This document shows, piece after piece, positions 7,070 to 15,087 of a DNA stretch of 34,506 nucleotides. Position 1 is the first letter of the stretch. Each line of letters starts with the position of its first letter. Location: the NCBI GenBank assembly GCA_015056975.1, contig SVFG01000019.1, positions 1 to 34,506 of the forward strand. The letters are read 5' to 3'. The position numbers were made by a program, and so were the translations under genes. Under the pieces are notes generated by a model, which saw nothing but the letters and a program-made list of their open reading frames with translations, was not told where the DNA came from and did not search any database. This DNA comes from Lachnospiraceae bacterium. Lineage in GTDB: Bacteria; Bacillota; Clostridia; Lachnospirales; Lachnospiraceae.

Positions 7070-8527
7070 CTAACATTCCTTTAATTTTTCCAGCACTTCC
7101 GCAAACTGCATACCGTGTGATGCTTTTAACAGTATCGTAGCATCCTGCGGGATAAGCTCCCATTTCTTCTCTGTAAGTTCTGTAAGCAGTTCCTGTCTTG
7201 TGGCAAAATATAATACCTTCTGCTGCTCTTCTGCCTGATTCTTTGCCGCCTCATACATATGGCGGGAATTTTCTCCTACACACACAAGAGTATCCACACC
7301 TGATGTAACTGCATAGGCTCCCACCTCAGCATGCATGACGTCAGAATTGTCTCCCAGTTCAAACATATCTCCCAATATAGCTACTTTCACAGTATCTGCC
7401 ATTCCAAGCAAATCCAGTGCCGCTTTCATGGATACGGGGCTTGCATTATAGCAGTCATCTATCAGAGTATACTCCGGCAGACGAATCAGATTGGTTCTGC
7501 CGCTTACCGCAGCCACTTTGCTGATTCCCACGGTAATCTGTTCTTTGTTAAGACCAAGCAGTCTTGCCACGCAGCATGCCGCTGCCGCATTCAAAACCAT
7601 ATGTCTTCCCGGGAGGGGTACCTGCACCTTAAAACTGCCTTCTCCCTCTCCTTCCAAGGACTTCGCATGTAATACTGCATCACTTCCCCACAGTCCCTTG
7701 CTTTCCACATCAGAAGCGTACACTTCTACAGGATTTTCTCCCGCTCCCACAGGTGTCATCCCAAAGAAATGCACCGCTTTACCCTGCACTTCCTTTATGG
7801 TACACAACTTATCATCTTCCCCGTTTAAGCATACCTCACCGTCCGGGTCCATAAAATCAAAAATCTCTGTCTTTGCCTGCAAGATACCGTCTCTGGTTTT
7901 CAAGTTTTCCAGATGACACTGACCGATATTGGTAATCACACAAATATTGGGGCGGACCATTTTGCTGAGTCGGTGCATCTCACCAAACTCACTGATACCC
8001 ATCTCCACAACTGCCGCCTCGTGCTCCTTGCGGATGCGAAGCAGTGTAAGGGGTACACCCACCTCATTATTAAAGTTTCCTTCCGTCTTTAATACCTTAT
8101 ATTTCTCTGAAAGCACTCCTGCAATAAATTCCTTGGTGCTGGTCTTTCCCACACTTCCGGTAATTCCCACAATGGGAATGGTCAGTTTACTTCTGTAATA
8201 CTCTGCTATCTCCTTCAGGGCTGCGAAGGGATCCTCTACTACAAGATAGCTCTTCCAGCCCTTTGTCGTAAGACCATGCTCTGTACAGACCTCCTCAGGC
8301 ATTTTGCTTGCAATTACAAGTCCCACACCCTTAGAAAACACTTCCGAAATAAATTTATGTCCGTCCACGCGATCCCCCACGGTAGCGACAAACACACCAT
8401 CCATGGTTACCTTGCGGGAATCCAGAACCACACTTGTAACGCATCTGTCTATATTGGCACCGACCAGACAAAGCTTTCCCTTGCAAGCCTGTGTGATTTC
8501 TGCTATGGATAACTCCATTCTACTCAT
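7070..8527 (-). CDS. murF: UDP-N-acetylmuramoyl-tripeptide--D-alanyl-D-alanine ligase
   Basis: MurF adds the D-Ala-D-Ala dipeptide to the UDP-MurNAc-tripeptide in the cytoplasm, the last step of the soluble peptidoglycan precursor. At 485 residues it is slightly longer than E. coli MurF and normal for Firmicutes. The Mur-ligase P-loop GITGSVGKTS (121-130) is followed by NFNNEVGVPLTLL, with the central VVEMGISEFGEMHRL and the nucleotide-contacting DDCYNASPVSM later on. The ATG at 8527 is chosen because GGAGG lies six bases upstream, in preference to the ATG three codons on. It follows ddl by 33 bases, so the dipeptide synthase and its user are made together. Confidence 0.96.
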   Translation of the reverse strand: MSRMELSIAEITQACKGKLCLVGANIDRCVTSVVLDSRKVTMDGVFVATVGDRVDGHKFISEVFSKGVGLVIASKMPEEVCTEHGLTTKGWKSYLVVEDPFAALKEIAEYYRSKLTIPIVGITGSVGKTSTKEFIAGVLSEKYKVLKTEGNFNNEVGVPLTLLRIRKEHEAAVVEMGISEFGEMHRLSKMVRPNICVITNIGQCHLENLKTRDGILQAKTEIFDFMDPDGEVCLNGEDDKLCTIKEVQGKAVHFFGMTPVGAGENPVEVYASDVESKGLWGSDAVLHAKSLEGEGEGSFKVQVPLPGRHMVLNAAAACCVARLLGLNKEQITVGISKVAAVSGRTNLIRLPEYTLIDDCYNASPVSMKAALDLLGMADTVKVAILGDMFELGDNSDVMHAEVGAYAVTSGVDTLVCVGENSRHMYEAAKNQAEEQQKVLYFATRQELLTELTEKKWELIPQDATILLKASHGMQFAEVLEKLKEC

Positions 8528-8560
8528 TCTTTTCCTCCAACCCTTTTACCAATTATCTCT

Positions 8561-9583
8561 TTAAAGCGCAGTCCGCAAAATCTTCTCACAAAGCTCTTCA
8601 AAGCCGATACCGATTGCTGCCGCCTCCTGTGGCACCAGAGAGGTAGGCGTCATGCCGGGAAGCGTATTTGCCTCCAAACAGAACAGCTCTCCTGCTTCAT
8701 TCATCATAAAATCCATTCGGGCATAACTCTTTAAGCGGAGTGCTTTAAATACATTCTCCGCAATCTGCTGCATTTCCAGAGTCTTCTCTTCGGAAAGCTC
8801 CGCCGGACATGTCTCCACTGTACAACCCGCCTGATATTTATTCTTGTAATCATAAAAACCGCTCTTGGGAGCAATCTCAATAATCGGAAGCGCTTTACCC
8901 TCCATTACACACACAGAGAATTCACGACCTTTGATATACTGCTCAACAACTGCTTCATCATCATAACGGAATGCCTCCGCCTTCGCCTTCTCATACTCTG
9001 CTTCATTATTGGCAATGGCAACGCCCACACTGGAACCGCCGCAACATGCTTTAACAATACAGGGAAAAGGAACCTTCTCGGCTTCTTGTTCTCCCTTCTT
9101 AAGACGGATGCCCTTAGGGGTAGGAATATTATGCGCTTTGAAAATGTCCTTGGTAATGCCCTTATCCATAGCCATCGCAGAGCTTACAAAATCCGTTCCG
9201 GTATAAGGGATACCCATCAGTTCAAAGCACGCCTGAATTTTGCCGTCCTCACCGTTTGCACCATGAAGTGCCATAAATACCGCGTCCGCACTCTGACAAA
9301 GCTTAAGCACATTGGGACCAAAGAAATTCTTTGCCCCATCCGGACGCAGTGCTTTCACCGCCTCTAAATCAGGGTTTTCCTCTGCCACGGCACCAATCTG
9401 TGCCGCCCAGTCCACATCATCACGCTCAAAGATATCTTCTATGCTTCCCTCATATCCCAAATACACATCCAAAAGAATGGTCTGATGACCGTTCTTTTTC
9501 AGTGCCTTATAAATCATACTTCCTGTAACCAAAGACACATCTCTCTCCGTGCTGGTTCCTCCTGCCAAAACTACTACTTTCAT
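8561..9583 (-). CDS. ddl: D-alanine--D-alanine ligase
   Basis: Ddl is an ATP-grasp ligase that joins two D-alanines for MurF. The start is placed at 9583 (MKVVVLAGGTSTERDVS), the normal family beginning; GCGGA lies just upstream. In-frame ATGs at 9604 and 9625 would add 7 or 14 residues and cannot be excluded, since AGGAT precedes 9604. The product is 340 residues. Motifs are ALHGANGEDGKIQ, VKACCGGSSVGV in the ATP-grasp, and the terminal EANTLPGMTPTSLVP metal- and substrate-binding segment. The tyrosine expected in vancomycin-sensitive D-Ala-D-Ala ligases lies in YTGTDF. Operon partner of murF. Confidence 0.95.
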   Translation of the reverse strand: MKVVVLAGGTSTERDVSLVTGSMIYKALKKNGHQTILLDVYLGYEGSIEDIFERDDVDWAAQIGAVAEENPDLEAVKALRPDGAKNFFGPNVLKLCQSADAVFMALHGANGEDGKIQACFELMGIPYTGTDFVSSAMAMDKGITKDIFKAHNIPTPKGIRLKKGEQEAEKVPFPCIVKACCGGSSVGVAIANNEAEYEKAKAEAFRYDDEAVVEQYIKGREFSVCVMEGKALPIIEIAPKSGFYDYKNKYQAGCTVETCPAELSEEKTLEMQQIAENVFKALRLKSYARMDFMMNEAGELFCLEANTLPGMTPTSLVPQEAAAIGIGFEELCEKILRTAL

Positions 9584-9683
9584 TTTCCGCCCAAACCTTT
9601 CCATTTTTATCCTGTAAGCATGCACCTGTCTGCATGAAAACTGCCTATACTACATATATTCATCAAGCTTACTCTACATACCT

Positions 9684-10970
9684 CTATGAGGCTTTATGTA
9701 CTGCTGCCAGCTGTGCCAGCAGACAGATGTAGCCGGTTCTGATTCCCTCATCCGGATAAAAGCAAACGGACTTCACATTCTTTCCCATGAGGTAATCTGC
9801 CAACTCTTCCATAATACGGTTATATTTATAATTATTCAACACATAATTTGCGCAGGATAGCTGGGACGCCTTCTTAAGGATATCATCACAGCCATTGTTC
9901 TTGGCATTCGTAGCATTGACCATATCCATATAAATCTCTGAAATCTCTTCTCCTCTTCCCATCACCTTGCTCATGAGGCTCTCACATAAATCAACATCCA
10001 CCTTTTGTCTGGTCACCACATACGTCATCGCACCGAAAAGATACTCCTGCTCCTCAAAAAAACTGCCGCCATTTTCCAGATAATCCTTGTAATCCAATAT
10101 CTGCTTTCGGTAAGCATATGTACCGGTTGCCCTATAAAGCTCGGTAAGTGCCAGAAAACTCTGCGCATCCTTGTGTATATTCTTCTGTGACTTATCATAA
10201 ATGGCTGTTGCCTGACGAAGACAATCTGTGGCATAGGACTTATCATATTTCTGAGAAACATAGCTATATTTCGCCAGAAACGCAGAAAACAAAACATCCT
10301 CCTCAGATGCCTTTTCTTCCAGTTTCCGGGATATCCATTGTCTCAAAACGGCCAGCACATCCGGCACTTCATCCTTATCCGCATCTGCAAAAATCTCCGG
10401 ATACCATTCATATGCCATCAGCAAAGTTACACTCTCAAGCGTACTGATTTTCATCTCTTTACAATCTGTCACAAGACTGCTATACAACTCCTCAAAGAGT
10501 CTGTCATACAAATTATCTTCTATGGTAAACGTGTGAGACCTGCCAATATAATCCGTTTCCAAATAATAGCTTCCGGAGGTTACATACTGCGAAAAATCCG
10601 CATTTCCTACATAGATGCCGGTCTCTTCATCGCAGATAACCTTTTCAAATCTTCCTCTGTACACCACTGCATCTGTTTCTGCATCCACCAGTCGGAAATA
10701 TTCCGGATTTCTGCTTGCCTTCACGGCTGCCACTTTTTCTCCCCCTGTACGGTATCCGCATCGGTTTATCAGGACATTGGGCGTTAACTGTGGCACTACA
10801 TAGTCAACAATAGGAGTTTCTTCCATGCTGACGACTGCCGCATATGGCTGATTCGTCTTTTTTACTGTCTCTACAGCCTCCTGCTTTTCGCCACAGCCTG
10901 CAAATACAGACGCAATGAAACACAATAACAACAAATATGCAATTTTCTTTTGTCCTTTATGCCACTTCAT
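9684..10970 (-). CDS. Lipoprotein with GH9-type N-terminal Ig domain and degenerate helical domain
   Basis: The start at 10970 is chosen over 10985 because AGGAG sits seven bases upstream, giving 428 residues. A lipoprotein signal ends in FAGC with Cys26. The next 100 or so residues (VLINRCGYRTGGEKVAAV, then FRLVDAETDAVVYRG and SGSYYLETDYIGRSHTFTI) match the Ig-like domain at the front of family 9 cellulases. The rest is helical and keeps the phrase DADKDEVPDVL, related to the GH9 phrase DxDxDGIPDLL, but I cannot find the GH9 catalytic DAGD motif or the later His and Glu motifs. It is probably a surface protein derived from GH9 and perhaps not an active hydrolase. A possible promoter (TTGCTT, 16 bases, TAAAAT) overlaps the end of the amidohydrolase gene. 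Confidence 0.65.
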   Translation of the reverse strand: MKWHKGQKKIAYLLLLCFIASVFAGCGEKQEAVETVKKTNQPYAAVVSMEETPIVDYVVPQLTPNVLINRCGYRTGGEKVAAVKASRNPEYFRLVDAETDAVVYRGRFEKVICDEETGIYVGNADFSQYVTSGSYYLETDYIGRSHTFTIEDNLYDRLFEELYSSLVTDCKEMKISTLESVTLLMAYEWYPEIFADADKDEVPDVLAVLRQWISRKLEEKASEEDVLFSAFLAKYSYVSQKYDKSYATDCLRQATAIYDKSQKNIHKDAQSFLALTELYRATGTYAYRKQILDYKDYLENGGSFFEEQEYLFGAMTYVVTRQKVDVDLCESLMSKVMGRGEEISEIYMDMVNATNAKNNGCDDILKKASQLSCANYVLNNYKYNRIMEELADYLMGKNVKSVCFYPDEGIRTGYICLLAQLAAVHKAS

Positions 10971-11009
10971 CGCATTTCTCCTCATGTAAACTATTTTATC
11001 ACGATTTTG

Positions 11010-12191
11010 CTATAAAGCAACGCCCTTTTCATAATCATAAACGATTTTTCCGTCAATCACGGTATATAAAGTGTTAGTAAATACTTCCATAGGATTTCCG
11101 TCGAATATAGCAATGTCTGCATCCTTTCCGGGTTCCAAACTTCCCATCCTGTCCGCGACCCCCAAAACGGTTGCCGCGTATATTGTCATGGCTTTATATC
11201 CTTCCGCAAGCGGAAGTCCTTCCTTTACTGCCAATCCCACACACAAGGGCAGCGATTGGATCAATGATACCGGATGATCTGTGGTGATAGTGGTTATGAC
11301 TCCCGCTTTATTCAGGATTCCTGCCGTTTTAAACGCCATATTTTGCACCTCAATTTTGCTACGGCTTGCCAAATCCGGGCCAACAATTGCAGGAAATCCT
11401 GCCTTCTTGATTTCCTCTGCAATCAAATGCCCTTCAGAGCAATGGTCCAAGGTCATGCGAAGTCCGAATTCCTCTGCAATCCTGATAGCTGTAAAAATAT
11501 CATCCACTCTGTGCGCATGTGCCTTTAGCGGAATCTCTCCCGTAAGCACCGGAATCCAACACTCCTTGGTAAAGTCCTGTTCAAAGTCAGATTTATCTCT
11601 TTGAGACTGCTTCTTTTTCTCGTAATACTCCTTTGCCTCCGAAAGCTCCTGCCTAAGCATTGCAGCAATTGCCATACGGGTAGAAGGGCTCTTATTCTGA
11701 CCCGAATAATTCACCTTTGGGTTCTCTCCAAAGGCAATTTTCATAGCCGCCGGTGCCTTCACTATCAGATCATCCACCCTTCTTCCCTTTGTCTTTAACA
11801 GGGCGAATTGCCCTCCAACCACATTGGAGCTTCCCGGACCAATCATGGCTGCCGTAATTCCGGCCCGCACCGCATCATCAAATGCCGCATCCATCGTATT
11901 TATGGCATCAATTGCACGAAGGTACGGAGTGATGGGGTTTACTGTTTCATTGCAGTCATCTCCTTCCATTGCTTTCTTTTCTTCCGTAATACCCATATGG
12001 CAATGAGGCTCTATGATTCCCGGCATGATGATACCATCCTTTACATTGATGACACGCTCACCCTCCTTAGGTTCACAAGGCACCTCTCCTTTTCTTCCAA
12101 CCGCCCGAATTTTACCATCCGAAACGTGTATTACACCATCTTCTATTTCTTCTCCTGTCATCGTCAAAATTTTACCACCCGTAATGTACAT
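11010..12191 (-). CDS. Metal-dependent amidohydrolase
   Basis: The start at 12191 (MYITGGKILTMTGEEIEDG) has GGAGG five bases upstream; longer in-frame versions would run through a hairpin and lack a ribosome site. The 393-residue protein has the full set of amidohydrolase metal ligands: HxH at 63-65 (EPHCHMG), KAHAHR, TLDHCSEGH and TTDHPVS. It looks related to imidazolonepropionase-like cyclic amidohydrolases. The substrate cannot be told from sequence; the insertion SPSTRMAIAAMLRQELSEAKEYYEKKK suggests a lineage-specific subgroup. No signal peptide is present, so it is cytoplasmic. The neighbours (SpoIIQ-like and the lipoprotein) give no metabolic clue. Confidence 0.85.
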   Translation of the reverse strand: MYITGGKILTMTGEEIEDGVIHVSDGKIRAVGRKGEVPCEPKEGERVINVKDGIIMPGIIEPHCHMGITEEKKAMEGDDCNETVNPITPYLRAIDAINTMDAAFDDAVRAGITAAMIGPGSSNVVGGQFALLKTKGRRVDDLIVKAPAAMKIAFGENPKVNYSGQNKSPSTRMAIAAMLRQELSEAKEYYEKKKQSQRDKSDFEQDFTKECWIPVLTGEIPLKAHAHRVDDIFTAIRIAEEFGLRMTLDHCSEGHLIAEEIKKAGFPAIVGPDLASRSKIEVQNMAFKTAGILNKAGVITTITTDHPVSLIQSLPLCVGLAVKEGLPLAEGYKAMTIYAATVLGVADRMGSLEPGKDADIAIFDGNPMEVFTNTLYTVIDGKIVYDYEKGVAL

Positions 12192-12229
12192 ACGCACCTC
12201 CAATATTACTGTAAGTCGTCCTATTCGAT

Positions 12230-12260
12230 AAAACATCCGCAAGCCATTGGCCTGCGGATG
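12230..12260 (-). terminator. Terminator after the SpoIIQ-like gene
   Basis: Arms CATCCGCA (12234-12241) and TGCGGATG (12253-12260) pair perfectly, with a further GCC/GGC inside after one mismatch. TTTTATC follows on the minus strand. It begins nine bases after the SpoIIQ-like stop codon and separates that gene from the amidohydrolase. Confidence 0.75.
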
Positions 12261-12268
12261 ATACAAAA

Positions 12269-13153
12269 CTATCTAAACAAATCTTCCGGATTCACTGCTG
12301 TTTCGTCTTTGGTCAGCTTGAAATAAAGATTGCTTCCTTCCAAACTGAAATACTTGGTCGGTCCTGCCACAAAGCCGATGATATCTCCTGCTTCCACATA
12401 ACTGTTTTGTGTCACACCGATATCTCTAAGCTGTCCATAGGTTGCACGGTAACCATTACCCAAATCCAAGGTTACTGCCTGCCCAATTTGTGCATCCGTA
12501 AAAATATCAATTACCTTAGCATTTGCGCAAGCGCTAACCTGAGTACCCTCCGCTGCGGAAAAGATAACTGCCGGGTTATACTTATACTGATCCAATGTCT
12601 TGAAATAAATGCTGCCATCCATGCTGTAATGCATAAGAATATCTCCTGCAACCGGTCTTACAAGACCATTTTCTTCTGCAAAGCTTAAAACAGGTGCTTC
12701 CGGGGCAGGATCCACAGTTACATCCTCTTCAATGGGCGCTTCTTCTACGGGAGGTTCCTGCATCACAGCATCTTCCATCGGAGTTTCTTCCACAATCTTT
12801 GTATCTGTCATATTGTCCTGCTTCTCAGAGACTTTATCCGTGAGGCCGGGAATTTCCACGTCTCCGGAGCCAACCTCCACAGGCATATAGTCCAATGCAT
12901 CATCATTTACAATTTGGTCAATCTCCTCTTCAATACTGATTCCTTCATTACGGGCAATCTCCTGAAACTTGTCATCCGCACTTTCCTCCAATGCCGTAAA
13001 GTCAATAGAGTAACCATCATCCTTTGACTGTTCATTCTGATTCTTAATATATAAACCCGTCATAGTAAGTGCTGCCAGCACAAGAGCGGATGAAGTAATC
13101 ATAATCGCTCTTTCCTTTTTTATATTACTTCTTCTATTTCTTCTCATCATCAT
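12269..13153 (-). CDS. SpoIIQ-like protein with degenerate LytM (M23) domain
   Basis: The 294-residue protein (ATG at 13153, behind GGAAGGAAAG) has a basic N-terminus, one membrane segment at about 16-36, an acidic, proline-rich linker (EEAPIEEDVTVDPAPEAP), and a C-terminal LytM-like fold at about 165-294. The M23 zinc ligands are missing: the usual HxxxD region reads YNPAVIFSAAEG, the HxH region reads NLYFKL, and ATYGQL replaces the usual THL. SpoIIQ, which joins forespore and mother cell through SpoIIIAH during engulfment, has this topology and is often degenerate. A forespore-type promoter precedes the gene (13197-13225), which supports the call. It is single-gene transcribed, with terminators on both sides. 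Confidence 0.7.
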   Translation of the reverse strand: MMMRRNRRSNIKKERAIMITSSALVLAALTMTGLYIKNQNEQSKDDGYSIDFTALEESADDKFQEIARNEGISIEEEIDQIVNDDALDYMPVEVGSGDVEIPGLTDKVSEKQDNMTDTKIVEETPMEDAVMQEPPVEEAPIEEDVTVDPAPEAPVLSFAEENGLVRPVAGDILMHYSMDGSIYFKTLDQYKYNPAVIFSAAEGTQVSACANAKVIDIFTDAQIGQAVTLDLGNGYRATYGQLRDIGVTQNSYVEAGDIIGFVAGPTKYFSLEGSNLYFKLTKDETAVNPEDLFR

Positions 13154-13165
13154 CTTTCCTTCCTT

Positions 13166-13204
13166 CAAAACTAGAGCTGAATCTTGTTTTCCTTCCTAGT
13201 TTTG
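13166..13204 (-). repeat. Inverted repeat spanning the SpoIIQ-like promoter and leader
   Basis: CAAAACTAG (minus strand, 13196-13204) overlaps the -10 box, and its complement CTAGTTTTG (13166-13174) lies just before the Shine-Dalgarno. The arms are perfect over nine bases. RNA started at the forespore promoter would lack the first arm. Confidence 0.6.
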
Positions 13205-13225
13205 CCGAAATACAAAGATTTATAC
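13197..13225 (-). promoter_or_regulatory. Forespore (sigma-F/G-type) promoter of the SpoIIQ-like gene
   Basis: On the minus strand GTATA (13221-13225) is followed after 14 bases by GGCAAAACTA (13197-13206). The second box fits the sigma-F consensus GGNRAAMWTR at nine of ten positions. Counting to the last seven bases (AAAACTA) the spacing is 17, as expected for forespore sigma factors. The spoVT promoter has the same layout. Confidence 0.6.
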
Positions 13226-13246
13226 TTTTTTATTTTTGAATAAATT

Positions 13247-13278
13247 GAAAAGCACTCCATTGCCTTGGAGTGCTTTTC
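13247..13278 (-). terminator. Terminator after the EF-hand gene
   Basis: Perfect 13-base arms (GAAAAGCACTCCA at 13247-13259 and its complement at 13266-13278) enclose a 6-base loop six bases after the stop codon. The right end of the minus-strand stem is TTTTC followed by AATTTATTC. The matching A-run on the other side could let it work in both directions. Confidence 0.75.
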
Positions 13279-13284
13279 GTATAA

Positions 13285-14454
13285 TTACGCCTGTTTCAAA
13301 TATTTTGCTACATCCACATGTTGTATGGTTCCCACGTTACCATTCTCATAAAGAAAGATACCGGTCTTGCGGATGGCTCCGTTTGTGTCTCCGCTTTCCT
13401 TTTTCAAAGTAAAGTCAGTTGCTGCATTTTGCAAACAAATGGCTCCCACACCCTTGTCTGCCAAGCGGTACAGGATATCTTTACCGTCTTCGTCCTTACA
13501 CCAAATTTGCAGCTTTGACCAAATGGCATCATTTTCATCTATCCAACCATTTCCATCCTTATCATATTTTGCCAAATCGGCAAAACCATCACCGCTCTTG
13601 GTACCAAACAATTCACTGCCATCATTGATAATGCCGTCTCCGTTTTGATCCAGTGCCAGATAACCGCTGCTTTCTGAAAGCATGGAAATTTCGTCTTCTT
13701 CCCCGTCAACATCGATGTCGAAGAAAAACTTTTGGTCAGAAAGCTCTGCCACATCCGTGTCAAGATTAATAACGAGCGGATCGCACATCTGGAAGGTTGC
13801 AAGCTGCAGGTCCTCGCGATAATACTGCTCAAATCTTCTGCTCATTGCCACCTGTACATTGAAACTGATTTCCCTGCCGTCCGCAGTCCGCACTGTCCCA
13901 ACCGTTGAGAAGGAGGTGTTCTCTTCCTCTAAATACATGGTTTCCTGGCTGTAATTCAGCACCCTCATGTTGGTCACAAACAACCCGCTCTGAACATTGG
14001 ATGTCTGCTGAATATTTGTAGTTTGTGATGCAGAAACCTGCCCCGAATTAATATCTGCCATGCTTCCGCTCTGTGCACCGCCCCAACCGTTAATCTCCAT
14101 CCATTTACTGAGTCGCTCTCTTCTTGCCGCGAAAAGCATGTCGAAAATATAGCGGACCGTATACTGACGCAAATCATTTATGGTTTGGTCAGCAGAAGAG
14201 CGGAGATTCACACGTCCCACAGGAATTGAATAGCGTTCCTGCCAGGGTGTTACCACTTCCGCAACCTCTTCTGCCATGTCCTCCTGCTTACTTGCGGAAT
14301 CTGTCTGTTCTTGCAGTTCATCATCTTCACCGCCTGTTATTGCGGTGTTTAAGGCGTTTTGATATTCCTTTATCTCGAAACGTCTCATCGTTACGTAAGA
14401 AGTCTTATAGCTTCTTGCGGATTCCATTCCTATTGTTCCGGAATCGATTTTCAA
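13285..14454 (-). CDS. EF-hand protein related to the RTX-type calcium-binding C-terminal module
   Basis: The 389-residue protein is read from a TTG at 14454, 11 bases after AGGAGG; the beginning MKIDSGTIGMESARSYK resembles lineage relatives I recall, so the start is plausible although an ATG at 14427 exists. Residues 225-345 follow the module seen near the end of RTX-type secreted proteins: LVINLDTDVAEL, FFFDIDVDGEEDEIS, SSGYLALDQNGDGIINDGSE, LFG, GFADLAKYDKDGNG, WIDENDAIW, LQIW. Two canonical 12-residue EF loops lie at 269-280 and 298-309. There is no signal peptide, membrane segment or nonapeptide RTX repeat. The N-terminal 120 residues are charged and helical. Function unknown; calcium binding is well supported. 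Confidence 0.75.
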   Translation of the reverse strand: MKIDSGTIGMESARSYKTSYVTMRRFEIKEYQNALNTAITGGEDDELQEQTDSASKQEDMAEEVAEVVTPWQERYSIPVGRVNLRSSADQTINDLRQYTVRYIFDMLFAARRERLSKWMEINGWGGAQSGSMADINSGQVSASQTTNIQQTSNVQSGLFVTNMRVLNYSQETMYLEEENTSFSTVGTVRTADGREISFNVQVAMSRRFEQYYREDLQLATFQMCDPLVINLDTDVAELSDQKFFFDIDVDGEEDEISMLSESSGYLALDQNGDGIINDGSELFGTKSGDGFADLAKYDKDGNGWIDENDAIWSKLQIWCKDEDGKDILYRLADKGVGAICLQNAATDFTLKKESGDTNGAIRKTGIFLYENGNVGTIQHVDVAKYLKQA

Positions 14455-14486
14455 TTATGTACTTTCCTCCTGTTCCCACTAAAAAA

Positions 14487-14601
14487 GATGCTATCGTCAC
14501 AGCAAAATCCATTTTACTGTACAGATACCATCCGTGGTGTTATTTATTACTCGGATGACTGTCGGCCTCACAGTCATCCTGTAATAAATATATCGTCACA
14601 C
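14487..14601 (-). promoter_or_regulatory. Structured non-coding stretch before the EF-hand gene
   Basis: This gap holds several hairpins. The largest has ATTTATTAC (14542-14550) and GGATGACTGT (14553-14562) pairing with 14570-14579 and 14581-14589 around a 7-base loop. A second hairpin on the minus strand pairs ACAGTAAAAT with ATTTTGCTGT, and a weak one ends in six T residues. A 10-base direct repeat, TATCGTCACA, flanks the stretch (14492-14501 and 14591-14600). No known riboswitch class is recognisable to me. Confidence 0.5.
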
Positions 14602-14613
14602 CTGTAAAAAACT

Positions 14614-15066
14614 TTAGTTCCGCATGGGAATCAGAGTTGCAATCATTTCTTTTGAAACAATAATGTTGCAACCGTAAGGATTAATAATAAATCCTCTCGT
14701 ATCGTTGGGACCACCCTCTTTGTTCCTCTGAAGCAACAATCCTACATAGTCATCAAAATTCAAGGTGAATATATACTTCTCTGCATTCGGCTTCCACTTG
14801 TCATATTCTTTCTTGTCTGTAAATGCCATTAAGTACTTATTTCCATCTTCTGTTCCGATAGTAGGAAATTGAATATTGCTGTTTGGCGGAATTTTCATAC
14901 CACCATCCTTTCCACGCAGAGGTGGCGGAGTAATATATACGGGAGTAATGTACTCTGCTTTCAGCACTTCTGCCCAAAACTCTTTTTTGTACTTTTCCTC
15001 ATCCTCTTTTAACAGCTCAATTATTCCTGCTAACATAGGGTTTGATACGGGTTTGTTAAATTCCAT
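14614..15066 (-). CDS. SseB-domain protein
   Basis: This 150-residue protein matches the SseB N-terminal domain: EFWAEVLKAEYITPVYI, FPTIGTEDGNKYLMAFTDKKEYDKW, and the terminal GFIINPYGCNIIVSKEMI. The domain is widespread in Firmicutes and Actinobacteria, and its molecular role is poorly known; the name comes from an enterobacterial protein with sulfurtransferase-related annotation. It is soluble and cytoplasmic. The ATG at 15066 has GGAGAG upstream. A TATAAT in the 21-base gap after the aconitase-family gene may be its own -10, but no good -35 is visible, so cotranscription with that gene is equally likely. Confidence 0.8.
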   Translation of the reverse strand: MEFNKPVSNPMLAGIIELLKEDEEKYKKEFWAEVLKAEYITPVYITPPPLRGKDGGMKIPPNSNIQFPTIGTEDGNKYLMAFTDKKEYDKWKPNAEKYIFTLNFDDYVGLLLQRNKEGGPNDTRGFIINPYGCNIIVSKEMIATLIPMRN

Positions 15067-15087
15067 GGTAACTCTCCAATTTAAATA

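Noticed and set aside
12192..12266. Upstream extension of the amidohydrolase to 12266
   Set aside because: The extension is the terminator hairpin of the preceding gene; GGAGG precedes the start at 12191.
14542..14589. Hairpin as a known riboswitch (SAM, TPP, c-di-GMP)
   Set aside because: None of the conserved core sequences of these classes could be found.
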